Source: Sporichthya polymorpha DSM 43042 (GTDB lineage: Bacteria; Actinomycetota; Actinomycetes; Sporichthyales; Sporichthyaceae). From it: 64,000 nt of DNA. This document shows positions 42,070 to 49,743 of this stretch, piece by piece; position 1 is the stretch's first letter; the number at the start of each line of letters is the position of its first letter. A program made the position numbers and the translations under genes. Under the pieces are notes generated by a model. It made no database searches. It saw only the letters and a program-made list of their open reading frames with translations, and was not told where the DNA came from. The stretch covers positions 406,907 to 470,906 of the forward strand of contig NZ_KB913029.1 of NCBI RefSeq assembly GCF_000384115.1. Reading direction: 5' to 3'.

Positions 42070-42251
42070 GGGCGGTGTGCTCCTCGGGTGGTCGTCAGAC
42101 CACCCGAGTGTTCTTCACCGGAACAGACGACTCAGCTGTTATTGCCAAATGTCCGGCACGGCTTTAACGATCACTCAGCCCTTGCCCGGTCGGCTGGCGT
42201 GTCGCTGAGCTGAGGATCAATCCCAGATCACCGGCGAGGTGACCTGGTTGA

Positions 42252-42722
42252 TCACCAGTGGATGTAGACCTTGGTCCCGGTCGGCGCAGCGTTGAACAGC
42301 GCACGGGTCGCGGAGTAGTCGCGGGTGTTGATGCACCCGTGGGACGCGCCGGCGTACCCGTTGCGCGCGAAGTCCGCGGAGTAGTGGATCGCCTGGCCGC
42401 CGCTGAAGAACATCGAGAACGGCATCGGCGTGCCGTAAAGGCTCGAGACGTGGTCGACGCTCTTCCAGTACACCCGGAACAGGCCTTCGCGGGTGGGTAG
42501 CCCACGGCTCACCGAACCGAACCGGGCGGACATCGCGATAACCGTCCGGCCGTTCACGACCAGCGCGAGCTGGCGGGTCGACTTGTTGACGCAAATGACG
42601 CGTCCGGTGTTGCAGACCGACGGGCGAGCCGAGGCCTCGGACGGTATGGCGATGAACGAAGCGCCAATCAGGGCGCCTGCTGCGAGCCCGACGCCCGCGG
42701 CGCGCTTGCGGTTGGAAGCCAT
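42252..42722 (-). CDS. Secreted L,D-transpeptidase (YkuD domain) 2
   Basis: A 156-residue paralogue of the downstream gene, with a signal peptide ending ASA, the mature VCNTGRVIC pair, and the active site AIHYSADFARNGYAG plus SHGCINTRD. The two share long identical blocks (HVSSLYG, MFFSGGQAIHYS). The enzyme probably makes 3-3 cross-links, which resist beta-lactams other than carbapenems. That is of interest given the BlaI/M56 pair in the window, although no dyad is seen here. Confidence 0.9.
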   Translation of the reverse strand: MASNRKRAAGVGLAAGALIGASFIAIPSEASARPSVCNTGRVICVNKSTRQLALVVNGRTVIAMSARFGSVSRGLPTREGLFRVYWKSVDHVSSLYGTPMPFSMFFSGGQAIHYSADFARNGYAGASHGCINTRDYSATRALFNAAPTGTKVYIHW

Positions 42723-43213
42723 TTACCGACTCCTTGATGATCCAAAACCAGAGTTATGTTCGCGTCTGGGGACAGCCACGCTATGCCGGATGTGCGATTT
42801 GCACCAGATCTGTTGTTTCGTCCACATGCGGTACGACGATTTGCGACGCTGTCCGGTTGACCCGAAGACGCGAAGATCTTCCGCGGTTGTCCCGGCGGGT
42901 CCAGACCTTGATCGCAGAGGCGTACGGGTGCGCGTCCTACCGGTCAGCGGTGTGATGCCGCGCCGCGTCGCCACCCTGTCGGCCCACACCTCGCCGCCCG
43001 ATCAGCCCGGGCACCGGGACGTCGGCGGGATGAACGTCTGGGTCGGTGGCCGTTGCCCCTCCTGACGCGTGATGGCGGTTGCCAGGCGGTCCACAAGGCC
43101 ACCGGGCTGAGGCTGCCTCGTCGACGTGCTCGGTGGTCTCCTGGCTGAGGTGGCACCCGATCATCGGCTGGGAGTGCGGCGACATTGCGGGCTTGGCGGT
43201 GTTTGCTTGAGCC
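42723..43213. other. Intergenic, no supported gene
   Basis: About 490 bases. Frames exist on both strands, but none has a recognisable domain or start. The G+C skew by codon position is weak. No dyad or CsoR-type site was found. Confidence 0.4.
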
Positions 43214-43420
43214 ATGCACCCTGAAGACCGCCGCACGATAACGCGCTTCCTCGCCTGGACGCTCGGGATCGATGTTACCGCGCTGATTGCGCTCGCGACC
43301 TGGTAGGGCGGCGTCCGGTGGGCGCTGATCCTCGCCGTGATCCTGCTGCTGGGTGTCACGTACCTCTTCGCCGGGATGCCTAAGGAATTGGCCCGGCGAC
43401 GCCACCAGTCGGAGCCCTAG
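43214..43420 (+). pseudogene. Small two-helix membrane protein interrupted by TAG
   Basis: From the ATG at 43214 a 69-codon frame to 43420 encodes two hydrophobic helices (DVTALIALATW, then WALILAVILLLGVTYLFAG) and a basic tail. It has one in-frame TAG at 43304-43306 between or within the helices. Removing that stop gives an ordinary small membrane protein. It is therefore a pseudogene, unless the stop is a sequence error or read through. Confidence 0.5.
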
Positions 43421-43756
43421 CATCCCCAGGGGCAGCGCTATAACGCACTTCCGTTCGAACGTCCGCGGCTCGGTCCGTCCCCGAGACCGTGGGCTCGCAG
43501 TGGAAGGAATCACCCGAACCCTGGGCACACCCGAATGTCAACGGGTCGTGCTCGGCCCGGGAGTCTGCGCTGGCTCCGGGGATGCTCAGTGATGCTGACT
43601 CAGCGATCAGTTCGAGCGTGACCGCGTGGCCCGAAGACTTCGAGCTGCGCCACCAGCCGCCGGGCCTGGCTTCGGGGCAATCCTGCGGTTGAGGCAGAGG
43701 GTGTCAACGGCATCGGAACTGACCCCCGGACGGCGGCCGCGTCCGGCAACGTCCAG
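43421..43756. other. Intergenic, possible insertion-sequence end
   Basis: No supported gene. At about 43702-43727 the sequence TGTCAACGGCATCGGAACTG leads into a C-run, resembling the terminal repeats of IS21-type elements in actinobacteria. No second end or transposase is present. It lies just beyond the truncated end of the P-type ATPase remnant, so a transposition event may have caused that truncation. Confidence 0.25.
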
Positions 43757-45095
43757 TCACGTCCGCCCACGGACAATGCCAGGTGGGTTTGTGTCCTGAC
43801 GGACCATCATGTCCCAGAGAAGCTCCGCCACCAGGAACACCGACCGACAGCACCTGGCGGTGTCGGATCCCACCTTGGTGGCCCGCACCCGCAACGTGCC
43901 GGTGGTGTTGATAGACGCGCCGATCACCTGCGACCCGGCCGTTTTGCCCACCGGCAGGCTCTCGCCGGTGACCATGGACTCGTCCACCTCGGAGACGCCG
44001 TCCTCGACGGTGCCGTCGACGGGGATCTTCCCACCGGGCCGGATCAGCAGCAGCTCGCCGACGGCCACCTCAGCGGTAGGCACCTGCACCGGCTCACCGT
44101 CGCGCAGCACCAGCGCCATTGGCGGCGCAAGCTCGAGCAGCGTACGGACCGCGTCTTTTGGCGCCGCCACGGGCACGCATCTCGAACCAATGGCCCAACA
44201 GCACGAACGATGCCAGCACCGAGGCCGCTTCGTAGAACACTTCCCCGCCACCGGTCAGGGTGATGCCAAGGCTGTACAGCCAGCCGGCGCCGATCGCAAC
44301 CGCCACCAGAACCATCATGTCCAGGGTCCGCGCCCTGAGCGCCCGGTAGGCGCCGTCGAAGAAGATCCAGGCCGAGTAGAACACCACCGGCAGGCTCAAC
44401 AGCAGCGAAAAGACATCATCGCGGAGGCCGAACGGCGCGCCGACGGAGAACCCGAGGACGTCCCGACCGATCGGCGACCACAACAGGATCGGTACCGACA
44501 ACAGCGCCGCGACCAGGAACCGGTTACGCATGTCGCGGACCATGTCGGCCATGGACATCCCCGCGTGTCCGCCGCCATGACCCATCGCCTCCTGCGGTGA
44601 CCGGGCCGCGTGACCGGCATGCGCCCGCTCACCCGCCTGCGCCTCGTGGCCGGCCTGCGCCTCGTGGCCCGCCTGCGCCTCGTGGCCGGCCTGCGCCTCG
44701 TGGCGGGCCTGCGCCTCGTGGCGGGCAGGCGCTGCCTCCTTACCGGCGTGCGCCTCCTTACCGGCATGCGTCGCGTCGCCGGGGTGGGCCTCGGTATGGG
44801 ATGCGTGCCCCTGGTGGCTGACGCCACGCGCCGCCGGCTCCGACATCGGGTCGCAGACGTGATCAGGCACCGCACGGCCTGCGCAGTGGTAGCCGCAGTC
44901 GCGGACCCACTGCGCCAAGTCGGCGACCGAGGTCCGTGTCGTGTCGTAGGTGACCGTCGCGGTCTGGGAGACGGCATTGGCCCGCACCGTGAGGACCCCG
45001 GGTCGCCGCCGCAGCATCGCTTCCACGACCCTGGTGGACGTCGCCCAGTGCACACCACCCACCTGCAGGACCGCGGTTTCGACGTTCTGCGTCAC
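43757..45095 (-). pseudogene. Broken His-rich P1B-type copper ATPase
   Basis: The N-terminal part (from 45095) has an HMA-like domain without its CxxC. A His/Ala/Gly-rich linker of ~80 residues, including five HEAQAG-type repeats, follows. Then come MSMADMVRDMRNRF and the first four membrane helices up to [13 protein letters not shown]. An extra base in the T-run at 44156-44159 breaks the frame. The sequence resumes as [13 protein letters not shown], the actuator domain ([15 protein letters not shown]) and [19 protein letters not shown], then stops matching near 43860. The transmembrane metal site, phosphorylation domain and hinge are gone. The His-rich head suggests a CopB-like copper ATPase. 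Confidence 0.88.
44635..44724. repeat. 18-bp tandem repeat encoding HEAQAG
   Basis: Five 18-base units (GCCTGCGCCTCGTGGCCG and variants) in the His-rich linker of the broken copper ATPase. Each encodes a hexapeptide with one His on the minus strand. Related 18-base units continue to about 44766. Confidence 0.85.
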
Positions 45096-45171
45096 GACGA
45101 CTTCTCCTTCCTAACCGACTGTTACCCGCCGTCAGAGCGTTCCCGGGGACCGTGGTGCGGGGCGGGCCGCC

Positions 45172-45564
45172 TCAACTTGCGTGACAGCAACTGCATCCCG
45201 CGGCCGCGGCTTCGCCTGTCTCGAAGGACCCGTGGTGGTGATCTGTTCCCGCGTCGCCGCAGCAACCGCCGGTGTCCGGTTCGGAGAGGACCTCGAATTC
45301 CGTGGCCTGGGGCGGGACCGGCACGATTTCGTGCAGCCGAGCCTGGATCTGGGTCACGACCGGTGCCGCGTGCATGGCGGCGAAACTGGCCGAGGACTCG
45401 TGCTCGACCAATCCGGCGTACTGGCCCGCGGCGGTGCGCAAGAGCCGCCGACTGCGCAGTCCGTCGGCGCCGGCCAACTCCCGGTTCGACCAGGCGAACC
45501 AGGCCTGAAAGTCCGCGTCACGGTCGACGGGTACCTCTGGAAATCGGATGAGAGCGATGAACAT
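45172..45564 (-). CDS. Dimeric alpha/beta-barrel (monooxygenase-like) protein with Cys/His-rich tail
   Basis: A 130-residue protein. The ATG at 45564 has GGAGG six bases upstream. Residues 1-95 look like the antibiotic-biosynthesis-monooxygenase (ABM) ferredoxin-like barrel (MFIALIRFPEVPVDRDADFQ, NRELAGADGLRSRRLL). The last ~35 residues carry GGCCGDAGTDHHHG and GCSCCHAS: five Cys and four His in a tail that should bind metal. This fusion is unusual and suggests a metallochaperone or metal-protected enzyme. It is downstream of the fourth multicopper oxidase on the same strand. Confidence 0.7.
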   Translation of the reverse strand: MFIALIRFPEVPVDRDADFQAWFAWSNRELAGADGLRSRRLLRTAAGQYAGLVEHESSASFAAMHAAPVVTQIQARLHEIVPVPPQATEFEVLSEPDTGGCCGDAGTDHHHGSFETGEAAAAGCSCCHAS

Positions 45565-45606
45565 TGGGGCCTCCTTCATTGGCTGTGCGCTTGGTGGATC
45601 GTCGCT

Positions 45607-45634
45607 GCAGTGAGCAGTGAGCAGTGAGCGGTGA
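45607..45634. repeat. 7-bp tandem repeat
   Basis: Four head-to-tail units of GCAGTGA (the last is GCGGTGA) between the oxidase stop and the start of the Cys/His-tailed protein gene. Confidence 0.8.
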
Positions 45635-45751
45635 GCGGGCGACCGCGCGTCGCGTGATCGGAAAGGATCGATCCGGGCCCCCGCGTTCACCGGCACCAGG
45701 CGTGCTGCAACTCAGGCACGGCGTACGGATTCGGATCGTGCTTCGGGCCCG

Positions 45752-47317
45752 TCAACTGCGGTAGGAGACGGTGGTCATCATCCCGGACTCGGCGTGGTAG
45801 ATGTTGTGGCAGTGGATCGCCCATTGACCGGGGTTCGTGGCGTCGAAGTCGACCTCCACGCTCTGCATCGGTCGCACGATCGAGGTGTCCTTGCGAGCGC
45901 CGCCGCGCACCTGGCCGTAGGTGTGGCCGTGCAGGTGCATCGGGTGGAACATCATGGTGCGGTTCTGGAATCGCAACCGCACTCGCTCCCCCTCGGAGAT
46001 CTCGAGAGGCTTCGCGTCGGGGAAGGTCTCGCCATTGATGGTCCACCGGTACGGTGCCATGGTGCCGCCGAGGGTGACCTCGACGCGCCGGTCGGGCGCC
46101 TTGGCGGGCAGCCGAACCGCCTCGGCGGCGACCAGATCGCTGCTCAGGACGACCTGCCGGCTCAGCTCCGGTACTTGGACCTCCGCCGGCGGCAGGCCGC
46201 CGCCCCCGGTGCGCACGACCGCGAGGCCCTGACCCTTCTTGCCCTCGGCCGAGGCCACCAGCGGAAAGACCCCCTCGGCCAGGGTCACGACCACGTCGTA
46301 CCGTTCGCCCATGCCGACCAGCACGGCGTCGGTCGCTTGGGGGTCCACCGCAAAGCCATCACTGTGGGTGACGCTCAGTCTGTGACCGCCGAGGGCAAGT
46401 CGGAACGCGGTGTCCGAGGCAGCGTTGATGACCCGGAGGCGGGCCTTCTGCCCGGCCTTGCCGGTCAGGATGGCAGGCGCGTCGGGCGTGCGGCCATTGA
46501 CCAGGTAGTGCGGGTAGGCGATGTCCCCGGCCCCTCCGAGCAGATCGGACTGCATGGTCTCGCCACTGCTCCCCATGCCGCCCATGCCGCCCATCGAGCC
46601 GCTGTCCATCCCGTCCATGCCAGCCGAGTCGTCACCCATGTCCATGCCGCCCATGTCGCCGGCGTTCGGGGACCCGTTGGGGGCTTGCAGTTCTTTCAGT
46701 ACGTCGTCGGGGGTTGTGCCGGTGCCGTCGATCCAGTCGTCGAGCACGACGATCCATTCCAGGTCATAGGCGCCGGGCTCGGCCGGGTCCTCCACGATGA
46801 GCGCCCCGTACAGGCCGCGGTCGAGCTGCACGCCGGTGTGCGGGTGGTAGAAGTACGTGCCCGGGTCGGGTGCGGTGAACTCGTAGGTGAACGCGGACCC
46901 GGCCTTGATCGGGCTCTGGGTGATCCCGGGCACGCCGTCCATGTCGTTTCGCAGCGCGATTCCGTGCCAGTGGACGCTGGTCTCGGTCTCGAGTCTGTTG
47001 TCCACCTTCACCTGAAGCAGGTCGCCGGCGTTGGCCCGGATCACCGGTCCGGGAACGGAGTCCCCGTACACCCAGGTGGGAACCACCAGGCCCCCAAGGG
47101 AAACCCTGGCCGGCTGGACCCGCAGATCCGCGGTGACCACCCGCTGCCCGGCCGGGCGGCGGTCCTTCTCCGCACGACGCACGTCCTCCCCGTCGGCGGC
47201 CACCAGGCCCCCGGACGACGAGTCGCTGGTCGCCTTCAGCACCCCGAGCCCGCCGGCGGTGAGTACTCCCACGCTGCCCAACCCCAGAAGAACCGTCCGC
47301 CGGCTGACTGCGTTCAC
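45752..47317 (-). CDS. Tat-exported multicopper oxidase with Met-rich segment
   Basis: A 521-residue three-domain oxidase. The GTG at 47317 is preferred, because it overlaps the upstream stop and puts the Tat motif SRRTVLLG at residues 5-12. Copper motifs: SVHWHGIAL, YFYHPHTGVQLDRG, MFHPMHLHGHTYG and IHCHNIYHAESGMM. A striking Met/Asp/Gly-rich stretch (around residues 245-275, ten Met in about 36 residues) separates domains 1 and 2, as in PcoA/CueO Cu(I)-binding segments. It is the last large gene of an operon starting at 47735. No BlaI-type dyad is upstream, unlike the three other oxidases. Confidence 0.94.
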   Translation of the reverse strand: MNAVSRRTVLLGLGSVGVLTAGGLGVLKATSDSSSGGLVAADGEDVRRAEKDRRPAGQRVVTADLRVQPARVSLGGLVVPTWVYGDSVPGPVIRANAGDLLQVKVDNRLETETSVHWHGIALRNDMDGVPGITQSPIKAGSAFTYEFTAPDPGTYFYHPHTGVQLDRGLYGALIVEDPAEPGAYDLEWIVVLDDWIDGTGTTPDDVLKELQAPNGSPNAGDMGGMDMGDDSAGMDGMDSGSMGGMGGMGSSGETMQSDLLGGAGDIAYPHYLVNGRTPDAPAILTGKAGQKARLRVINAASDTAFRLALGGHRLSVTHSDGFAVDPQATDAVLVGMGERYDVVVTLAEGVFPLVASAEGKKGQGLAVVRTGGGGLPPAEVQVPELSRQVVLSSDLVAAEAVRLPAKAPDRRVEVTLGGTMAPYRWTINGETFPDAKPLEISEGERVRLRFQNRTMMFHPMHLHGHTYGQVRGGARKDTSIVRPMQSVEVDFDATNPGQWAIHCHNIYHAESGMMTTVSYRS

Positions 47318-47511
47318 GTGATTCCCTTTCCTTCGATCATGCCCGCGCGGTGGCTGGGGCATCGCTCAGCGGACCCGCGGGCAGCATGTGCGGCGGGCTT
47401 GTAGTCGTCGGGGTCGATCTCGCCACGCGGAAAGCGCTGGCCAAGGGAGCCACGGCGCAGCGGGAGGCCGCGGTCGATGACACCGTTCGATGGCCCCTCG
47501 CCGACCGTCAA
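47314..47511 (-). CDS. Small SHOCT-domain protein
   Basis: A 65-residue protein with a SHOCT motif (LGQRFPRGEIDPDDY). The TTG start overlaps the preceding stop (TTGA), and its own TGA overlaps the oxidase GTG (GTGA). These overlaps in frame on both sides support it despite the short length and odd Cys-poor tail. Related SHOCT proteins at 48401-48661 and in the pseudogene at 63018-63309 have a membrane helix before the motif; this one does not. Confidence 0.55.
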   Translation of the reverse strand: MTVGEGPSNGVIDRGLPLRRGSLGQRFPRGEIDPDDYKPAAHAARGSAERCPSHRAGMIEGKGIT

Positions 47512-47735
47512 TTTTGGCGTCGGGCGCCGTCATCGGCGTGGTCGCGGCCATGGCCTTCACCGCGCGTCCCCGCGTGACCGCCGTGCATGCCGTGCATGCC
47601 GTGCATGGCGAACATCATCAGCGGGCACACCAGCAGCACGAGGAGTAACGCCGGGGGCAGACCCGCCCACACGGCCACCACAGCCCCGATTGTGAGCGCC
47701 ACTGCATAGACGGTGTAGGCGTTCCTGGTCATCAT
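47508..47735 (-). CDS. Small Met/His-rich membrane protein
   Basis: A 75-residue protein with two close hydrophobic helices (VYAVALTIGAVVAVWAG and LLLVLLVCPLMMFAM). A tail rich in His, Met and Gly follows (HGMHGMHGGHAG and GHGRDHADD). The LxCPLMM motif and tail match the small proteins at 48708-48959 and 62734-62997. The Cys and Met in the helix plus the His/Met tail suggest Cu(I) binding at the membrane. It is first in the operon with the SHOCT protein and the Met-rich oxidase. Confidence 0.7.
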   Translation of the reverse strand: MMTRNAYTVYAVALTIGAVVAVWAGLPPALLLVLLVCPLMMFAMHGMHGMHGGHAGTRGEGHGRDHADDGARRQN

Positions 47736-47884
47736 TTCCGGTATCTCTCATCCACGCGTGCCGAGCGCCGGTCTTTCCGGCCTGCAGCAAGCCTCGCTCT
47801 CCCCTACCCCCGCCGCTCAGGGCCGATCGGCATGACTGCCCAATGCCGCTAGGCCCGAGATGTGATGTGGGGTCTGCCCAGGGT

Positions 47885-48139
47885 TCAGTCGACGGGATCG
47901 AGCGAAGGCGTGGGCGCGAAACTGACCGGGTTCAACCGGTGGAAGCAACCCTGAGCTGCCGCGGCCGGAGGGCACGATGACCTCGAGAGCTTCGGCCCGC
48001 CCGCGCAAGTCGATGCGTGGGCGAGGGCGGCCGTGGTTGACGAGCCGTGCAGGTCGTGATCCCCGCTGAGCCCGTGCATGGTCATGAGCGACGAGAGCAG
48101 GGCGAAGGTGGCCGACGCGCGGGGAAAGGCTCGACGCAT
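47885..48139 (-). CDS. Small secreted protein, DUF6153-like
   Basis: An 84-residue protein from the ATG at 48139, with an N-terminal hydrophobic segment (TFALLSSLMTMHGLSG), a His/Asp/Ser stretch (DHDLHGSS), two or three Cys and a Pro-rich tail. The MHGL plus His and paired Cys pattern is reminiscent of DUF6153 proteins in Streptomyces, which I recall near copper genes. The match is weak. The gene lies just upstream of the 47735 operon on the same strand. Confidence 0.4.
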   Translation of the reverse strand: MRRAFPRASATFALLSSLMTMHGLSGDHDLHGSSTTAALAHASTCAGGPKLSRSSCPPAAAAQGCFHRLNPVSFAPTPSLDPVD

Positions 48140-48320
48140 CGTTGTCCGGCCGCCCGTGCCGCGACGCCCGCAAGGTACGCCGCCTGCCTTCGGCAACCGC
48201 CCGGCGCGTGCGTGCCGCGACGGTCCGCCGCCTACCCGCCGAGGCACCCCACGCCCCGATGCCGGGCCAGGTGGCATGTCAGGTCGCGGACCATCGGCCC
48301 ATCCCCGTGAGGGCGTCCTG

Positions 48321-48340
48321 CTCTAACCCCGTAGGGGTAG
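48321..48340. promoter_or_regulatory. CsoR-type operator upstream of SHOCT/CsoR operon
   Basis: ACCCC-GTA-GGGGT (48326-48338) within TAACCCCGTAGGGGTAG. CsoR operators are G-tract dyads of the type TACCC...GGGTA. It lies about 60 bp upstream of the start at 48401, in the operon that encodes a CsoR-like protein. Confidence 0.6.
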
Positions 48341-48400
48341 GCGGAACAGAGTGAATCGAACAGTTCCCGGGAGATTCCGGGGAACCGGGAGGTGAGCCCG

Positions 48401-48661
48401 ATGTGGCACGGCGGCGATTGGAGCACGCGGGACTGGACCGCGATGACCCTGATGATGCTGCTCTTCTGGGGCGGCCTGATCGCCCTGGTGGTCTATCTGG
48501 CCCGCGCCGGTGACGGGCGCAACTCTCGCGGCATCGGGGCGAGCTCGGCTACCCCGACGCCGGATGAGGTCCTCGCCGAACGGTTCGCCCGCGGGGAGAT
48601 CGACGAGGACGAGTTCGTCCGTCGCCGCGCGGTGCTGCACGGCACCAGCAAGACAGCCTGA
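48401..48661 (+). CDS. SHOCT-domain membrane protein
   Basis: An 86-residue protein: a Trp-rich N-terminus (MWHGGDWSTRDW), one membrane helix (MMLLFWGGLIALVVYLA), a linker, and a C-terminal SHOCT motif (LAERFARGEIDEDEFVRRR). The ATG at 48401 has GGGAGG nine bases upstream; an in-frame GTG at 48392 overlaps that site. It is the first gene after a CsoR-type dyad and leads an operon of small membrane proteins, CsoR and a copper ATPase. SHOCT domains are short oligomerisation or membrane-linked modules of unclear function. Confidence 0.8.
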   Translation: MWHGGDWSTRDWTAMTLMMLLFWGGLIALVVYLARAGDGRNSRGIGASSATPTPDEVLAERFARGEIDEDEFVRRRAVLHGTSKTA

Positions 48662-48707
48662 CGGACAGTCAGCTGACGAACTCTCGACACGAAGGGACGT
48701 GAGGACG

Positions 48708-48959
48708 ATGCAGAACCTATGGCCGTTGCTATTCCTGTTGGCCTGCCCGCTGATGATGGTCTTCATGATGCGCGGGATGCATGGCGGGGGTGACAAGGCC
48801 GGGCACGCGGGCACCGGGCACGACGACCACGTCCGTGACCCGGCCTCGGATAACGAACGGGACCGGCGCATTGCCGAGCTGGAGCACGAGATCGTCTCGT
48901 TGCGCAAGGACGACCCGGCCGAACCCGACGCCGTGCGCGGTGACGGGCACCGACGGTGA
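48708..48959 (+). CDS. Small Cys/Met-motif membrane protein (LACPLMM type)
   Basis: An 83-residue protein beginning MQNLWPLLFLLACPLMMVFMMRGM, a single helix with one Cys and many Met. A His/Gly linker and a short coiled coil (NERDRRIAELEHEIVSLRK) follow. It is nearly the same in plan as the protein at 62734-62997. The Met-rich helix near a Cys could bind Cu(I). The stop overlaps the GTG of the CsoR-like gene by four bases, so the operon is continuous. Confidence 0.8.
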   Translation: MQNLWPLLFLLACPLMMVFMMRGMHGGGDKAGHAGTGHDDHVRDPASDNERDRRIAELEHEIVSLRKDDPAEPDAVRGDGHRR

Positions 48960-49264
48960 CCCAGACGGCCCCGACCAGCCGGCTCCGTAGGCCGGGGGCC
49001 GATCACGAGGCCGAGATTCAAGCGCGGTTGCGCAAGGCCTCGGGACAGCTATCCGGGGTGGCGGGGATGCACGCCGATGGCCGGTACTGCGTGGACGTGC
49101 TCGACCAGCTGTCGGCGGTCAGCGCGGCCGTGGACGCGGTCGCGCTGCTGGTGCTCACCGACCACGTCAACTCGTGCGTGCGCGAAGCGATCGAGGCCGG
49201 CGACCCGGAGGAGAAGGTCGCCGAGCTCCTCGCCGCGCTCCGCCGCTACGTGCGCAACCACTGA
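48956..49264 (+). CDS. csoR: CsoR-family copper-sensing repressor
   Basis: A 102-residue four-helix DUF156 repressor. The Cu(I) ligands match the C-H-C pattern: Cys in GRYCVDVLDQL, then His and Cys in DHVNSCV. Cu(I) binding releases DNA and induces copper export. It is the third gene of the operon starting at 48401 and precedes a copper ATPase, so it likely autoregulates through the dyad at 48326-48338. It is more diverged from the usual CsoR than the one at 61951. Confidence 0.9.
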   Translation: MTQTAPTSRLRRPGADHEAEIQARLRKASGQLSGVAGMHADGRYCVDVLDQLSAVSAAVDAVALLVLTDHVNSCVREAIEAGDPEEKVAELLAALRRYVRNH

Positions 49265-49305
49265 CCGACCGCTTCACCGGCCGGTCGTCGACGAAGGAGC
49301 CAGCA

Positions 49306-49716
49306 ATGTCTGCACCGACGCCTGTCGCCGTCACGCCTTCTGGGGCGGCACCCCTCGCGGGAGATCATCCCAACCGCCTGCGCGCGCTGTGGAACGCGGT
49401 CACCGGCGCCCTCGGCGCTGTCCTCGGGCTTGCCCCACACGTGCTGCACCACATCGGGCTGCTGGCAGGAACGGCGCTGGTGGCCGGCTCCGGCGGCACA
49501 GCCCTGTTCGGCGCGATCGGCCTGGCGGCCTCGGTGCCGTTCCTGCTCCGCCTGTACCGGCGGTTCGGGTCGTGGCGGGCGCCGGCGATCGGCCTCGGAG
49601 TGTTTGCGGTGATGTTCTCGCTGTCCGCGTTCGTCCTGGGACCGGCGATCAGCGGCGGATCGGATTCGCCCGCGCCGTCGGCGCCCGGGGTGACCACCGA
49701 CGAACACGGGCACTGA
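49306..49716 (+). CDS. Polytopic membrane protein of unknown function in csoR operon
   Basis: A 136-residue protein. The ATG at 49306 has AAGGAG seven bases upstream. There are three hydrophobic helices, with a His-rich N-terminal stretch (APHVLHHIGLLAG) and a C-terminal tail ending DEHGH. No Pfam family is recalled with confidence. Its place between CsoR and the cupredoxin-headed ATPase suggests a copper role, perhaps as accessory to the ATPase. Confidence 0.7.
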   Translation: MSAPTPVAVTPSGAAPLAGDHPNRLRALWNAVTGALGAVLGLAPHVLHHIGLLAGTALVAGSGGTALFGAIGLAASVPFLLRLYRRFGSWRAPAIGLGVFAVMFSLSAFVLGPAISGGSDSPAPSAPGVTTDEHGH

Positions 49717-49743
49717 CGAATCCTGTCTGAATGGAGCAGCGCC

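Noticed and set aside
43700-43730. IS21-like terminal repeat as a mobile element
   Set aside because: There is only one possible end and no transposase, so it is not called as an insertion sequence.
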